The notes below the pieces were generated by a model. The model had not been told where the DNA came from. It saw nothing but the letters and a program-made list of their open reading frames with translations, and made no database searches. A program made the position numbers and the translations under genes. From contig CBFHHV010000015.1 of NCBI GenBank assembly GCA_965655775.1, forward strand, positions 1-26,286: a stretch of DNA of 26,286 bases, read 5' to 3'. Of the stretch, positions 6,695 through 14,966 are shown one piece after another (within the stretch, counting starts at the first letter, position 1; the number at the start of each line of letters is the position of its first letter). Source of the DNA: Marisimplicoccus sp965655775 (GTDB lineage Bacteria; Bacteroidota; Bacteroidia; Flavobacteriales; Flavobacteriaceae).

Positions 6695-8145
6695 TAGTTA
6701 GGCAATCTTTTTTAAACTTAATAAGTATTGGTATTGCATTTCTTATTGGGGCCGTTAACACCCTATATCTATACCCAACATTTCTAGGAAGTAAATTTCA
6801 AGGACTTGTAATAGCTTTACTAGCAATATCTAATCTAGTACAGCCTTTTATTTCATTTGGAACCCAGCATGCTGTCATAAGGTACTATTCAAAATATACT
6901 AAGAAAAGTGATAGAGATGGACTATTGACTATCTCAATATTAATACCACTTATAATAGTATTGTTGTTTATTCCTGTATTCATGGCTTATTATGAAGAGA
7001 TAAGGCAATACCTTTTTCAAAGTGACCAAAGTCTTTCTAGATATGCCTACGTAATTATTTTTATAGCAGTTTCTACCTCATTTTTTGAAGTCTTTTACTC
7101 ATGGCTAAGGGTAAAGCTTAAATCTGTATTTGGAAACTTTTTAAAAGAGCTTTATCCCAGGCTCTTAATCGCTTTATTATTAATCTCATATTCTATTGGA
7201 CTTTTAAATTTTGAAAGCTTTATTCTCTATTTAATCTATGGATATTATCTAAGACTCTTAATAGTAATTATCTATTCATTTTATATAAACAAGCCGAAGT
7301 TAAATCTAAACTTTAAAAAAGACTTCTATGAGATTTTTAAATACTGTTTACTAATTTTTCTATCTGGTGCTGCATCAAGTATTATACTAGATATTGATAA
7401 GTCAATGCTATCATCAATTCTAACTGTTGAAAATGTTGCTTATTATTCTGTTGCAGTCTTTATTGCTGCAGTCATTGAAATTCCTGGCAGAGCAATGTTT
7501 CAAATATTGAGTCCAGTTGTAGCTAATGCAATAAATAAAAATCAAAAGAAAAAACTAGAGGATCTCCTAAAGAAAAGTTCTACCAATCTTATGCTGGTAG
7601 CTAGCTTGTTTTTTTTATTAATCAACTTAAATATTGATGATTTCTATGAAATGCTAAATCAAGATGGATATTCTATTGGTATCCCTATTGTAATCATTGT
7701 TTCATTTGGAAAATTATATTCTATGTCAATTGGATGTATTAACAACATTATCTCTAATTCTAAATATTATTATTATACTTTTTGGTTTTCTTTATTTTCA
7801 TCTGTTTTAGCAGTTGTATTGAATATATATCTAATAACAGAATTTGGAATAATAGGTGCAGCATACGCAACTCTAATTGTTCTTGCTATTATGAATACAT
7901 TAAAAATATATTTAATAAAAGCTAAATTTAAAATTCATCCATACAGCAAAGACACAATAAAAATTATAATCCTGAGTCTTCTTACATTCTTTGTTTTCTC
8001 AAATCTTCAATTAGGATTTCAACCGCTAATAAATATAATTGTTAAGTCTAGTTTGATTCTTGTCCTTTACACTTTATCAGCTTATATATTTAAGTTAAGT
8101 AATGACGTAAATATATTTATCGATAAGTTTAATAAGAATTGGTAA
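6685..8145 (+). CDS. Wzx-like polysaccharide flippase (MOP superfamily)
   Basis: A 486-residue protein made almost entirely of membrane helices, roughly 12-14, starting with a helix at about residues 9-30 and containing typical Wzx/O-antigen-transporter segments (FGTQHAVIRYYS at about 58-69, LDIDKSMLSSIL at about 235-246, GIIGAAYATLIV at about 390-401). Such proteins flip undecaprenyl-linked oligosaccharides across the inner membrane. The start overlaps the yfhO-like gene by 10 bases, so the two products are made together and probably act on the same envelope glycan. The substrate cannot be told from sequence, and a lipid II flippase role is unlikely without MurJ features. Its stop codon abuts the uvrA stop on the other strand. 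Confidence 0.85.
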   Translation: MGIVVRQSFLNLISIGIAFLIGAVNTLYLYPTFLGSKFQGLVIALLAISNLVQPFISFGTQHAVIRYYSKYTKKSDRDGLLTISILIPLIIVLLFIPVFMAYYEEIRQYLFQSDQSLSRYAYVIIFIAVSTSFFEVFYSWLRVKLKSVFGNFLKELYPRLLIALLLISYSIGLLNFESFILYLIYGYYLRLLIVIIYSFYINKPKLNLNFKKDFYEIFKYCLLIFLSGAASSIILDIDKSMLSSILTVENVAYYSVAVFIAAVIEIPGRAMFQILSPVVANAINKNQKKKLEDLLKKSSTNLMLVASLFFLLINLNIDDFYEMLNQDGYSIGIPIVIIVSFGKLYSMSIGCINNIISNSKYYYYTFWFSLFSSVLAVVLNIYLITEFGIIGAAYATLIVLAIMNTLKIYLIKAKFKIHPYSKDTIKIIILSLLTFFVFSNLQLGFQPLINIIVKSSLILVLYTLSAYIFKLSNDVNIFIDKFNKNW

Positions 8146-10926
8146 TCAAATAATCTTTTTCTTAAGATACTGACCGGTATATGATTCCTTATTTTTAATT
8201 ATCTCTTCTGGAGTACCTTCAGCAATAATATTTCCACCTTTATGACCACCCTCTGGACCAAGATCAATTATATGGTCAGAACATGAAATCATATCTAAAT
8301 TATGTTCAATCACTAATATTGAATGTCCCATTCTAATAAGCTTATCAAATGTATTTAATAATTTCTTCACATCGTGAAAGTGTAGACCTGTAGTTGGTTC
8401 ATCAAATATGAAAAATGTTTTTTCAATTTGATCACCCTTACCAATAAATGATGCCAATTTTATCCTTTGTGCTTCACCACCAGAAAGAGTATTGGAAGAT
8501 TGACCTAATGATACATATCCCAACCCAACAGATTGAAGAGGCAAAAGCTTGTTAACAATCTTTGTTTGGTTATACTTTCTGAAAAACTGAATACATTCAT
8601 CAACGGTCATTTTTAAAAGCATATCTATGCTTACGCCATTATATTTAATTTCACTAACTTCATCCTTAAACCTTTTTCCTTTACAGATTTCACACTCTAA
8701 TTCAACATCAGCCATAAACTGCATCTCAATTCTTACTACTCCTTCACCTTTACACTCATCACATCTTCCACCATCGGTGTTGAAAGAGAAGAACTTTGAT
8801 TTAAAACCTTTAGATACCGATTGAGGTATTTTAGCATATAGATTTCTTATGTCATCATATACCTTAAGATAAGTAGCAGGATTTGATCTAGAGGATCTTC
8901 CAATTGGATTTTGATCAATAAACTGAACAGATTTAATCTTACTTAAATTACCTGAAATATCATTAAATTTACCTGGTTTTTGAGAATAATCTCTAAAATA
9001 ATTAAGAAGGGCAGGGTATATAATTTTTTTGACAAGAGTTGATTTTCCACTACCTGAAACACCAGTTATCATTGTAAGGCATCCAAGAGGAATCTTTACC
9101 GTAATGTTTTTTAAATTATTTTCTTTTGCTCCATTAATATTAATATGATATCCTGATTTCCTCCTTGAGCTAGGAATATCAATTTTTTCAACTTTTCTTA
9201 AATATTTAGATGTGAGAGTATCAATTTTAAGTAATTCATCAATATTTCCTTGACCAACTATCTCACCTCCTAAAGCTCCAGCCATTGGCCCTATATCAAT
9301 TACATGATCTGCTGATAATATTATTTCTTCATCATGCTCAACGATTATTACTGTATTCCCTATATCTTTTAAATTCTTTAAAATTTTAATAAGGTTTTCA
9401 TTATCTCTTGAATGAAGTCCTATTGATGGCTCATCTAATATATATGTTGAACCGACTAGGCTACTTCCTAGTGATGAAGCAAGGTTTATCCTTTGAGTTT
9501 CTCCACCAGATAATGTATTAGCTTTTCTATTTAATGTCAGATAGCTTAGTCCAACATTCATTAAATAATCAACCCTATTATTTATCTCTTTCAAAATTCT
9601 TTCAGAAACTTTTTTCTCAGTATCATTCAGATTGATATTTCTAAAAAAGTAACTTAATTTATCAATTGGCATCGATAAAATATCAGGGAGGTTCTTATCA
9701 TTTATTTTTACAAAATAAGCTTCTTCTCTTAGTCTGCTTCCTTTACATTGATTACATACTGTCTTACCACGATACCTTGAAAGGAGAACTCTATTCTGAA
9801 TTTTGTAATTCTTCTTCTCTAAATATTTAAAAAACTTATTAATTCCACTATAATAATCGTTGCCTTCCCAGAGTATTTTGATTTCTTCTTTTGATAATTC
9901 ATTGTATGGTTTATAAATTGGAAAGTCAAATTTATCAGCATTCTCTATTAATTTAAGATAATATTTCCTTAGCCCAGTTCCTCTCCATGGTGCTATAGCG
10001 TCATCATATACTGATAAACCTTTATTAGGTATTACAAGCTCTTCATCAATCCCTATTGTTTCTCCAAATCCATCACAATTTTTACAAGCTCCAAAGGGAT
10101 TATTGAAACTAAATAAATGAATAGATGGTTCAATAAATTTAATTCCATCTGCTTCAAACTTATTTGAAAAACTAGTCTCTTTATTGTTTTCAAGATTGTA
10201 GATTGAGCAAATTCCTTTTCCTTCATAAAATGATAATTCTACAGAGTCAGAAACTCTTGAGATAAAATCCTTATCATTTCCAACAACTAGTCTGTCTATA
10301 ACTAATTTAAAATTTAGAATTGCATTTTTATCTATATCATTAATATTATATATCTCACCCTCTTTAAAAATTCTGACAAACCCCTGTTTTTTTAGAATTT
10401 CTAGCTTCTCTAATGATTGTTTTTTAGATGAAGATTCAATTGGAGACAATAACAATAGTTTTGATTTTGGTTTTTCATTTAATACAAAATCTACAACATC
10501 AGAAGTAGAATCTTTCTTTACAACACTATTTGATTCAGGAGAATATGTAACTCCAATTCTTGCAAATAATAATTTTAGATAATCATAAATTTCAGTTTTT
10601 GTTCCAACAGTTGATCTGGGATTTGATGTATTTATTTTTTGCTCTACTGCAATTGCTGGAGAAATCCCTTTAATGTAGTCCACCTTTGGCTTATTAAGCT
10701 TTCCCATAAACTGTCTAGCATAAGATGATAAACTCTCTACATATCTTCTTTGTCCTTCAGCATAAAGAGTGTCATAAGCTAATGATGATTTACCAGAACC
10801 AGAAAGACCAGTAATAACAGTTAAATTATTTCTAGGAATGACAACATCAATATTTTTAAGGTTATGGAGTTTAGCACCTTTTATTATGATGTTATGTTTG
10901 GGGTCAATTCTAGAAATATCTTTCAT
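8146..10926 (-). CDS. uvrA: Excinuclease ABC subunit UvrA
   Basis: A 926-residue UvrA, the damage-sensing ATPase of nucleotide excision repair that loads UvrB. Two ABC modules are complete: Walker A GLSGSGKSS (40-48) and GVSGSGKST (622-630), signatures LSGGE (472-476 and 814-818), and Walker B ILDEPSIGLH and IFDEPTTGLH (from about 496 and 840). The C-terminal zinc module has CDEC (722-725) and CEIC (745-748). The insertion-domain zinc module keeps CKNC (281-284), but the partner pair normally about 25-40 residues earlier is reduced to a single Cys240, and CNQC occurs at 391-394. I believe this pattern is common in the phylum. Only 21 bases separate it from nth upstream, so a DNA-repair transcript nth-uvrA is likely. 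Confidence 0.97.
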   Translation of the reverse strand: MKDISRIDPKHNIIIKGAKLHNLKNIDVVIPRNNLTVITGLSGSGKSSLAYDTLYAEGQRRYVESLSSYARQFMGKLNKPKVDYIKGISPAIAVEQKINTSNPRSTVGTKTEIYDYLKLLFARIGVTYSPESNSVVKKDSTSDVVDFVLNEKPKSKLLLLSPIESSSKKQSLEKLEILKKQGFVRIFKEGEIYNINDIDKNAILNFKLVIDRLVVGNDKDFISRVSDSVELSFYEGKGICSIYNLENNKETSFSNKFEADGIKFIEPSIHLFSFNNPFGACKNCDGFGETIGIDEELVIPNKGLSVYDDAIAPWRGTGLRKYYLKLIENADKFDFPIYKPYNELSKEEIKILWEGNDYYSGINKFFKYLEKKNYKIQNRVLLSRYRGKTVCNQCKGSRLREEAYFVKINDKNLPDILSMPIDKLSYFFRNINLNDTEKKVSERILKEINNRVDYLMNVGLSYLTLNRKANTLSGGETQRINLASSLGSSLVGSTYILDEPSIGLHSRDNENLIKILKNLKDIGNTVIIVEHDEEIILSADHVIDIGPMAGALGGEIVGQGNIDELLKIDTLTSKYLRKVEKIDIPSSRRKSGYHININGAKENNLKNITVKIPLGCLTMITGVSGSGKSTLVKKIIYPALLNYFRDYSQKPGKFNDISGNLSKIKSVQFIDQNPIGRSSRSNPATYLKVYDDIRNLYAKIPQSVSKGFKSKFFSFNTDGGRCDECKGEGVVRIEMQFMADVELECEICKGKRFKDEVSEIKYNGVSIDMLLKMTVDECIQFFRKYNQTKIVNKLLPLQSVGLGYVSLGQSSNTLSGGEAQRIKLASFIGKGDQIEKTFFIFDEPTTGLHFHDVKKLLNTFDKLIRMGHSILVIEHNLDMISCSDHIIDLGPEGGHKGGNIIAEGTPEEIIKNKESYTGQYLKKKII

Positions 10927-10947
10927 TAAAGCTGTAAAAATGCAAAA

Positions 10948-11595
10948 TTACTTAATAAGTTTATTAATTACAGACTTCCTACCAATAGTTTTTGTTATAA
11001 TGTCATTGTTAATATCCCAACCTCTTGCAGGGCAGTATTCTCTCCCATAGAAAATAATTCTAAGATGTAATTCATTCCATTTTGATTTAGGGAATAATCT
11101 TTTTGCATCTAATTCAGTTTTAATAACATTTTTTCCAGTTGACAATCCCCATCTGTACATAAGTCTATGTATGTGTGTATCAACAGGAAATGCAGGTTGA
11201 CCAAAACCTTGAGAAACAACAACACTAGCAGTCTTGTGTCCAACTGAGGGAAGCTTTTCTAAGTTTTCAATATCTTCTGGAACTTTACCATTATATTTTT
11301 CAATTAGGATTTTAGATAAATTCCATATGCCTTTAGCTTTAGTTGGAGATAGTCCTACAGGCTTTATTATATTTCTAATCTCTTCAATAGTAAGTTTTAT
11401 CATATCAAAAGGATTATCAGCTTTCTTAAATAGTAAAGGGGTTATCTCGTTAACTTTTTTATCAGTGCTTTGAGCTGACATTAAAACTGCAATAAGTAAT
11501 GTATATGTGTCTTTATGGTCAAGTGGAATATCTAGAGTAGGATAAATTTCCTCTAATTTATTAATTATGAAATCAACTTTTTCTTTTAGTTTCAT
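10948..11595 (-). CDS. nth: Endonuclease III without the iron-sulfur cluster
   Basis: A 215-residue HhH-GPD DNA glycosylase/AP lyase that removes oxidised pyrimidines. The helix-hairpin-helix LPSVGHKTA ends in the catalytic Lys121, and VDTHIHR supplies the catalytic Asp139, so glycosylase and lyase activity are expected. The C-terminus, where Escherichia coli Nth has four cysteines holding a [4Fe-4S] cluster, reads YGREYCPARGWDINND with only one cysteine (Cys188); the cluster cannot form. As far as I recall, Flavobacteriia homologues share this ending, so it is a lineage trait and not damage. The gene is divergent from bcp with 24 bases between start codons and lies just upstream of uvrA. Confidence 0.95.
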   Translation of the reverse strand: MKLKEKVDFIINKLEEIYPTLDIPLDHKDTYTLLIAVLMSAQSTDKKVNEITPLLFKKADNPFDMIKLTIEEIRNIIKPVGLSPTKAKGIWNLSKILIEKYNGKVPEDIENLEKLPSVGHKTASVVVSQGFGQPAFPVDTHIHRLMYRWGLSTGKNVIKTELDAKRLFPKSKWNELHLRIIFYGREYCPARGWDINNDIITKTIGRKSVINKLIK

Positions 11596-11600
11596 TTACT

Positions 11601-11608
11601 TACTTTTG
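11601..11608 (+). promoter_or_regulatory. Bacteroidota -7 box of bcp
   Basis: TACTTTTG is an exact TAnnTTTG match ending 11 bases before the bcp ATG. The -33 region would lie inside the nth gene. It implies a leader of only a few bases. Confidence 0.55.
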
Positions 11609-11619
11609 AAAAAAAAATT

Positions 11620-12066
11620 ATGTTAAAAGCAGGAGATAAGATACCAAATTTAAATGTAACAACTCATAAAGGAGAAATTATAAATCTTACAGATTTAAAA
11701 GGAAAAAAAATTGTATTATTCTTTTATCCAAGGGCAAATACTCCAGGTTGTACTGCACAAAGCTGTAACCTAAATGATAATTATTCAAAACTAACTAGTC
11801 AGGGTTATGAAGTTATAGGAGTAAGTCCAGATACGATAGATAAACAGAATAAATTTGCAGAGAAGTTCGGGTTTCAATATAAACTTATCGCTGACGACTC
11901 AAAAGATTTAATTAACGCTTTTGGAGTCTGGGGTTTAAAGAAATTTAGAGGAAATGAGTATAAAGGTGTTCTTAGGACAACTTTTTTAATAAATGAAGAG
12001 GGTATTATAGATAAAGTAATTGACAAGGTAAAGACAAAAGAACATACGGATCAAATAATAGATTAA
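11620..12066 (+). CDS. bcp: Thioredoxin-dependent peroxiredoxin Bcp
   Basis: A 148-residue atypical two-cysteine peroxiredoxin of the BCP/PrxQ group, reducing hydrogen peroxide and organic hydroperoxides in the cytoplasm. FYPRANTPGCTAQSC carries the peroxidatic Cys44 and the resolving Cys49, five residues apart as in BCP; Thr41 and Pro42 complete the active-site loop. The usual GVSPD segment follows at about residues 67-71, and the KKFRGNEYKGVLRTTFLI segment keeps the conserved arginine. Length is normal. Divergent from nth across 24 bases, it probably shares a regulatory region with the repair genes. Its TAA is followed directly by the stop codon of the minus-strand gene. Confidence 0.95.
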   Translation: MLKAGDKIPNLNVTTHKGEIINLTDLKGKKIVLFFYPRANTPGCTAQSCNLNDNYSKLTSQGYEVIGVSPDTIDKQNKFAEKFGFQYKLIADDSKDLINAFGVWGLKKFRGNEYKGVLRTTFLINEEGIIDKVIDKVKTKEHTDQIID

Positions 12067-13494
12067 TTATTTATATCCAAACATTTTATTTTTAATAATC
12101 ATCTCTGAAACTGACTTTGGAACTTTATCTTCCCATCCAGCCTCATTTTTCTTTATTTGTTTTAGAATATCTTTAGAAAGTATTTTTAAATAATCTTGAT
12201 TATAATCTAAATCACGAATTTTGTTATTAACCTTAAAATACTTATAAAACTCTTTCATTTTATCCTCAAGCTTTAAATTATCAGAGTTTATAATACCTCC
12301 CTTTTCTTTATCTAAAAGTGGGTAAAGGTATATTTTCATATTATTCTTAAATATATTTCCAAAAGCTTCTAAGATTCCACCTTTTAAATTATCATAATAT
12401 TGTTCATCAAATATTTCTATGAAGTTTCTAACTCCCATTGTAAGCCCTAGTTGTTTCTTAGTATAGCTAGTCAGATATTGAACTAACTTGAAGTATTCAG
12501 AAAAGTTTGAAATCATTACCATATGTCCCATTGAACATAATAATTTTGCTCTGTCTAAATAATCGCTGTCATCAATATCACCTGTAGATCTTAAATTGGA
12601 TAAGGTAATTTCAAAAACTACTAAAGTATCTTCTCTTTTTACCTTTTTCTCTTTTAGAAATGCCTCTAATGATTTTTTGAACATTTCTTCATTAACTTTA
12701 GTCATTGGTCTATAACTTCCTCTTAGTGTTAAAATATTTTTTTTATACAGAACTTGAGCAGGAAGAACGTTTGTTCCACTTTCATCAAACATTACAGCAT
12801 CTGTCATTCCAAGCCTAACTAATTCAAGACTGATTAATCTATTATCAATATCCTTAAATAATGGTCCACTAAAATTAATAGTATCAATCTCAATTGATTG
12901 ATTATCAATATGATCAGTTAAATACTTCATCAGTTTTAATGGTTCGTTATGCTTGTAGAAAGCACCATAAATTAAATTTACTCCCATAATTCCTAGGCTC
13001 TCTTGTTGAAGTTTTGCCTCATTTTGAAGAAACCTAAGGTGAAGTTTAATTTCAGAATATTCATCGTTAGGATTAGTTTGGAATCTAATACCCATCCATC
13101 CATGACCTTTAAATTTTTTAACAAAATCAATAGTAGCAACTGTATTGGCGTATACAAAGAAAAACTTATCAGGGTTCTTGTCTCTTGAAATTCTTTCTTC
13201 AAGAAGATTCATTTCATGATCAAGCATCTTATCAAGACGATTTTGTGTTACATATCTTCCATTTTCTTCTTTACCATAAATACTATCACTAAAACTTTTA
13301 TCATATGCACTCATTGACTTAGCAATTGTTCCAGAAGCAGCACCAACTCTATAAAAGTTTCTAGCGACTTCTTGACCAGCTCCAATTTCAACAAAAGTTC
13401 CGTAAATATTCTCGTTGAGGTTAATCCTTAGAGATTTTCTTTGTACTGAAGGTCTTGATTCATAATCTTTATCTCCAGGAAGAATTATATTCAT
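12067..13494 (-). CDS. Large conserved protein of unknown function
   Basis: A 475-residue soluble protein. A TTG at 13530 would add 12 residues, but the ATG at 13494 is preferred because family members begin near the segment that follows it. The sequence is highly conserved in type: YGTFVEIGAGQE (31-42), GAASGTIAKSMSAYD (51-65), an FFVYANTVATIDF strand, GHGWMGIRFQ, NFSGPLFKDIDNR, and LRGSYRPMTKVN. I recognise a family widespread in Bacteroidota that, as I recall, is often named TonB-dependent receptor or nicotinate-nucleotide adenylyltransferase by automatic transfer. No signal peptide, barrel or nucleotidyltransferase motif is present, so neither name is supported. The function is unknown. 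It is monocistronic and divergent from the metallo-beta-lactamase-fold gene. Confidence 0.75.
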   Translation of the reverse strand: MNIILPGDKDYESRPSVQRKSLRINLNENIYGTFVEIGAGQEVARNFYRVGAASGTIAKSMSAYDKSFSDSIYGKEENGRYVTQNRLDKMLDHEMNLLEERISRDKNPDKFFFVYANTVATIDFVKKFKGHGWMGIRFQTNPNDEYSEIKLHLRFLQNEAKLQQESLGIMGVNLIYGAFYKHNEPLKLMKYLTDHIDNQSIEIDTINFSGPLFKDIDNRLISLELVRLGMTDAVMFDESGTNVLPAQVLYKKNILTLRGSYRPMTKVNEEMFKKSLEAFLKEKKVKREDTLVVFEITLSNLRSTGDIDDSDYLDRAKLLCSMGHMVMISNFSEYFKLVQYLTSYTKKQLGLTMGVRNFIEIFDEQYYDNLKGGILEAFGNIFKNNMKIYLYPLLDKEKGGIINSDNLKLEDKMKEFYKYFKVNNKIRDLDYNQDYLKILSKDILKQIKKNEAGWEDKVPKSVSEMIIKNKMFGYK

Positions 13495-13557
13495 CGATTT
13501 TTTTATAAAATTACAAAGATTGTTTAACAAAAAGAATAATTTATCATAGATTTATGC

Positions 13558-14328
13558 GTGATTAAAATTACTTTTTTAGGTACTGGGACCTCTCAAGGTA
13601 TACCTGTAATTGGAAGTGACCATCCAGTCTCATTTAGTAAAGACTTAAAAGACAAAAGACTCCGCTCTTCTATTCTAATTGAATATAAAAATCTTCATTT
13701 TACTATTGATTGTGGTCCTGATTTTAGACAACAAATGTTAAGAGCTAATTGCAAAAAATTAGATGGTATAATTTTTACTCATGAACATGCTGATCATACT
13801 ACTGGTATAGATGATGTTAGACCTTTTTTCTTTAGACAAGGAAAAATTCCAATCTTCTTAAATAAAAGAGTATTAGAATCCCTAAATAATAGATTCGCTT
13901 ACATATTTGATCCAACTCAAAAATATCCTGGAGCTCCAGATTTTGAAGTAAATATTATAAATAAAAATGAAAATTTTAATATATCAGATCTAACAATAAC
14001 TCCAATTGAATGCCTTCATTTGAGATTACCTGTTCTTGGGTATAGAATTAAAGACTTTGCCTATTTGACTGATGTTAAAACAATTTCAGATCAAGAACTT
14101 CAAAAATTAAACGGATTGGACACTTTAGTTATCAATGCACTTAGATTTGAACCTCACCCTTCTCATTTGAATATTGATGAAGCTTTAGAAATAATCAATA
14201 AGATAAATCCAAAAAAAACTTTATTTACTCATATAAGCCATAACATGGGGTTTCATGAAGAGGTATGTCAAAGCCTTCCAGGTTCAGTCTCTTTAGCATA
14301 TGATGGTTTAGTATTAGAAGTCAATTAA
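13558..14328 (+). CDS. Metallo-beta-lactamase-fold hydrolase, PhnP-like
   Basis: A 256-residue protein of the metallo-beta-lactamase fold. The first strand MIKITFLGTGTSQGIP is typical of the PhnP/phosphoribosyl cyclic phosphodiesterase group, and THEHADH supplies His75, His77, Asp79 and His80 for two metals. Later ligands are visible in YLTDVKT (an Asp) and THISHNM (His). Substrates in this group include cyclic phosphodiesters and nucleic-acid ends; the one here is not determinable. The start is GTG at 13558, since the nearby ATG at 13554 opens only three codons. A near-match to the -7 box (TAGATTTA, 13547-13554) ends three bases before it, so the mRNA may be leaderless. Its TAA overlaps the TAA of the convergent esterase gene. 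Confidence 0.85.
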   Translation: MIKITFLGTGTSQGIPVIGSDHPVSFSKDLKDKRLRSSILIEYKNLHFTIDCGPDFRQQMLRANCKKLDGIIFTHEHADHTTGIDDVRPFFFRQGKIPIFLNKRVLESLNNRFAYIFDPTQKYPGAPDFEVNIINKNENFNISDLTITPIECLHLRLPVLGYRIKDFAYLTDVKTISDQELQKLNGLDTLVINALRFEPHPSHLNIDEALEIINKINPKKTLFTHISHNMGFHEEVCQSLPGSVSLAYDGLVLEVN

Positions 14329-14966
14329 ATTTTTGTCTCTTCTATCCAACTAATAAGATTAAGAAGGTTTCTTTGAGATATAGTATGTCCAGACTCAAAT
14401 TTTTCAAAGATTAGATCATTTTTTTTACTTAAAGACATGATGTAATCCTCGACAAGATTTATTGGAATTACTTCATCTTGAGTTCCATGTGAACTATAGA
14501 TAAGTAATTCTTTGTAGTAATCTAGGTTCTCATTAAGATATGATGGGTGAATAAATGAACTTAAAGGAATTACCCTCCTAAACTTATTACTGTAATCGAG
14601 ACCTAACTTCCAGCATATACTTCCACCTTGACTAAAACCCAGAATAGTAATATCATCTTTGTTCAAATTCTCGTTTTCAATATGTCTATCGATGTTATTA
14701 AGAAGATTCTCGATACTTTCATTAATTTCTTTATACCTTTTGTCTAAATTATTTTCAATTACATCTGAATAATCAATATCAAACCATGAAAAACCTCCGA
14801 AAGGTAATCTAAGTGGTGCTTCTAAAGAAATTATAGTTTGTGATTGAGGTAGATATTGTTCCAATGAAAACAAGTCCTCCTTATTGCTTCCATATCCATG
14901 AAACATAAAAATACAACCTGTTTCATTTGGACTATTAGCTCGTCTGATTAAAAAGTCTAAGTCCAT
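14325..14966 (-). CDS. Phospholipase/carboxylesterase-family hydrolase
   Basis: A 213-residue alpha/beta hydrolase of the carboxylesterase (YpfH/acyl-protein thioesterase-like) group. MFHGYGSNKEDL (21-32) forms the oxyanion region, and GFSQGGS (110-116) the nucleophile elbow with Ser112. GTQDEVIP gives Asp164 and SGHTIS gives His194, completing the triad. There is no signal peptide, so it acts in the cytoplasm on an unknown ester or thioester. It starts within the last 10 bases of the dihydroorotase-like gene, so the two are translationally coupled; whether their roles are linked is unclear. Confidence 0.85.
   Translation of the reverse strand: MDLDFLIRRANSPNETGCIFMFHGYGSNKEDLFSLEQYLPQSQTIISLEAPLRLPFGGFSWFDIDYSDVIENNLDKRYKEINESIENLLNNIDRHIENENLNKDDITILGFSQGGSICWKLGLDYSNKFRRVIPLSSFIHPSYLNENLDYYKELLIYSSHGTQDEVIPINLVEDYIMSLSKKNDLIFEKFESGHTISQRNLLNLISWIEETKI

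Noticed and set aside
13495..13530. TTG start adding 12 residues to the large conserved protein
   Set aside because: The extension is Asn/Cys/Lys-rich with no family character, and an ATG follows at 13494.
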